Source: Pseudomonadota bacterium (GTDB taxonomy: Bacteria; Desulfobacterota; Syntrophia; Syntrophales; JADFWA01). Taken from it: a DNA stretch of 5,356 nt. Positions within the stretch are counted from its first letter, which is position 1, and each line of letters begins with the position of its first letter. The stretch is from positions 1 to 5,356 of the forward strand of contig JAUWQS010000146.1 of NCBI GenBank assembly GCA_030610915.1. Direction: 5' to 3'. A model generated the notes under the pieces. That model was given only the letters and a program-made list of their open reading frames with translations. It searched no databases and had not been told where the DNA came from. Position numbers and translations under genes: made by a program. Below, one piece after another: positions 5,335 to 5,356 of the stretch.

Positions 5335-5356
5335 GGTGAAAGGAATTCTGGCAATT

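Overview
This window is a compact bacterial operon whose five protein genes all lie on the minus strand, so transcription runs from right to left. In that order they are mtaB (tRNA methylthiotransferase), rnc (ribonuclease III), an Elp3-like radical SAM protein of unknown substrate, era, and der (engA). The window edge cuts der after its second G3 motif. The four named products act on tRNA modification, rRNA/mRNA processing and ribosome assembly, so this is a translation and RNA housekeeping cluster. Most likely source, by inference: a Desulfobacterota-like (former Deltaproteobacteria) genome or a similar uncultured lineage of moderate GC. This rests on the gene set, the use of TTG starts and the style of the intergenic repeats; no phylogenetic test was possible.

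Layout, right to left. At 5264-5356 there is a good sigma-70-type promoter (TTGACA, 17-bp spacer, TAGATT) and a small palindrome in the presumed leader. mtaB occupies 5263-3908 and carries a 33-bp GC-rich palindromic insert in its interdomain linker. rnc (3915-3205) overlaps the end of mtaB by 8 bases. A 200-bp gap (3005-3204) holds only repeat arrays and one small palindrome. The radical SAM gene spans 3004-1895, and its last codons run through repeat arrays. era (1863-976) and der (854-1) both start with TTG, and the gap between them is nearly all repeat.

The most unusual feature lies between the genes. Each of the three intergenic junctions downstream of rnc contains degenerate tandem arrays with an exact 7-nt period, each with its own word: GTTTCGG/AAACTCG between era and der, AGCTCTT and CTGACCA at the radical SAM/era junction, and GAAATTA, GGCTGAA and GGGTTCA between rnc and the radical SAM gene. 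In two of the gaps the same heptamer also appears as an inverted array, so the transcript could form a long imperfect hairpin. One of these lies directly downstream of rnc, whose product cuts double-stranded RNA. Short heptameric repeats are known from cyanobacteria (STRR sequences). A family with several words, a fixed period and paired inverted arrays in this type of genome is the best candidate here for something undescribed.
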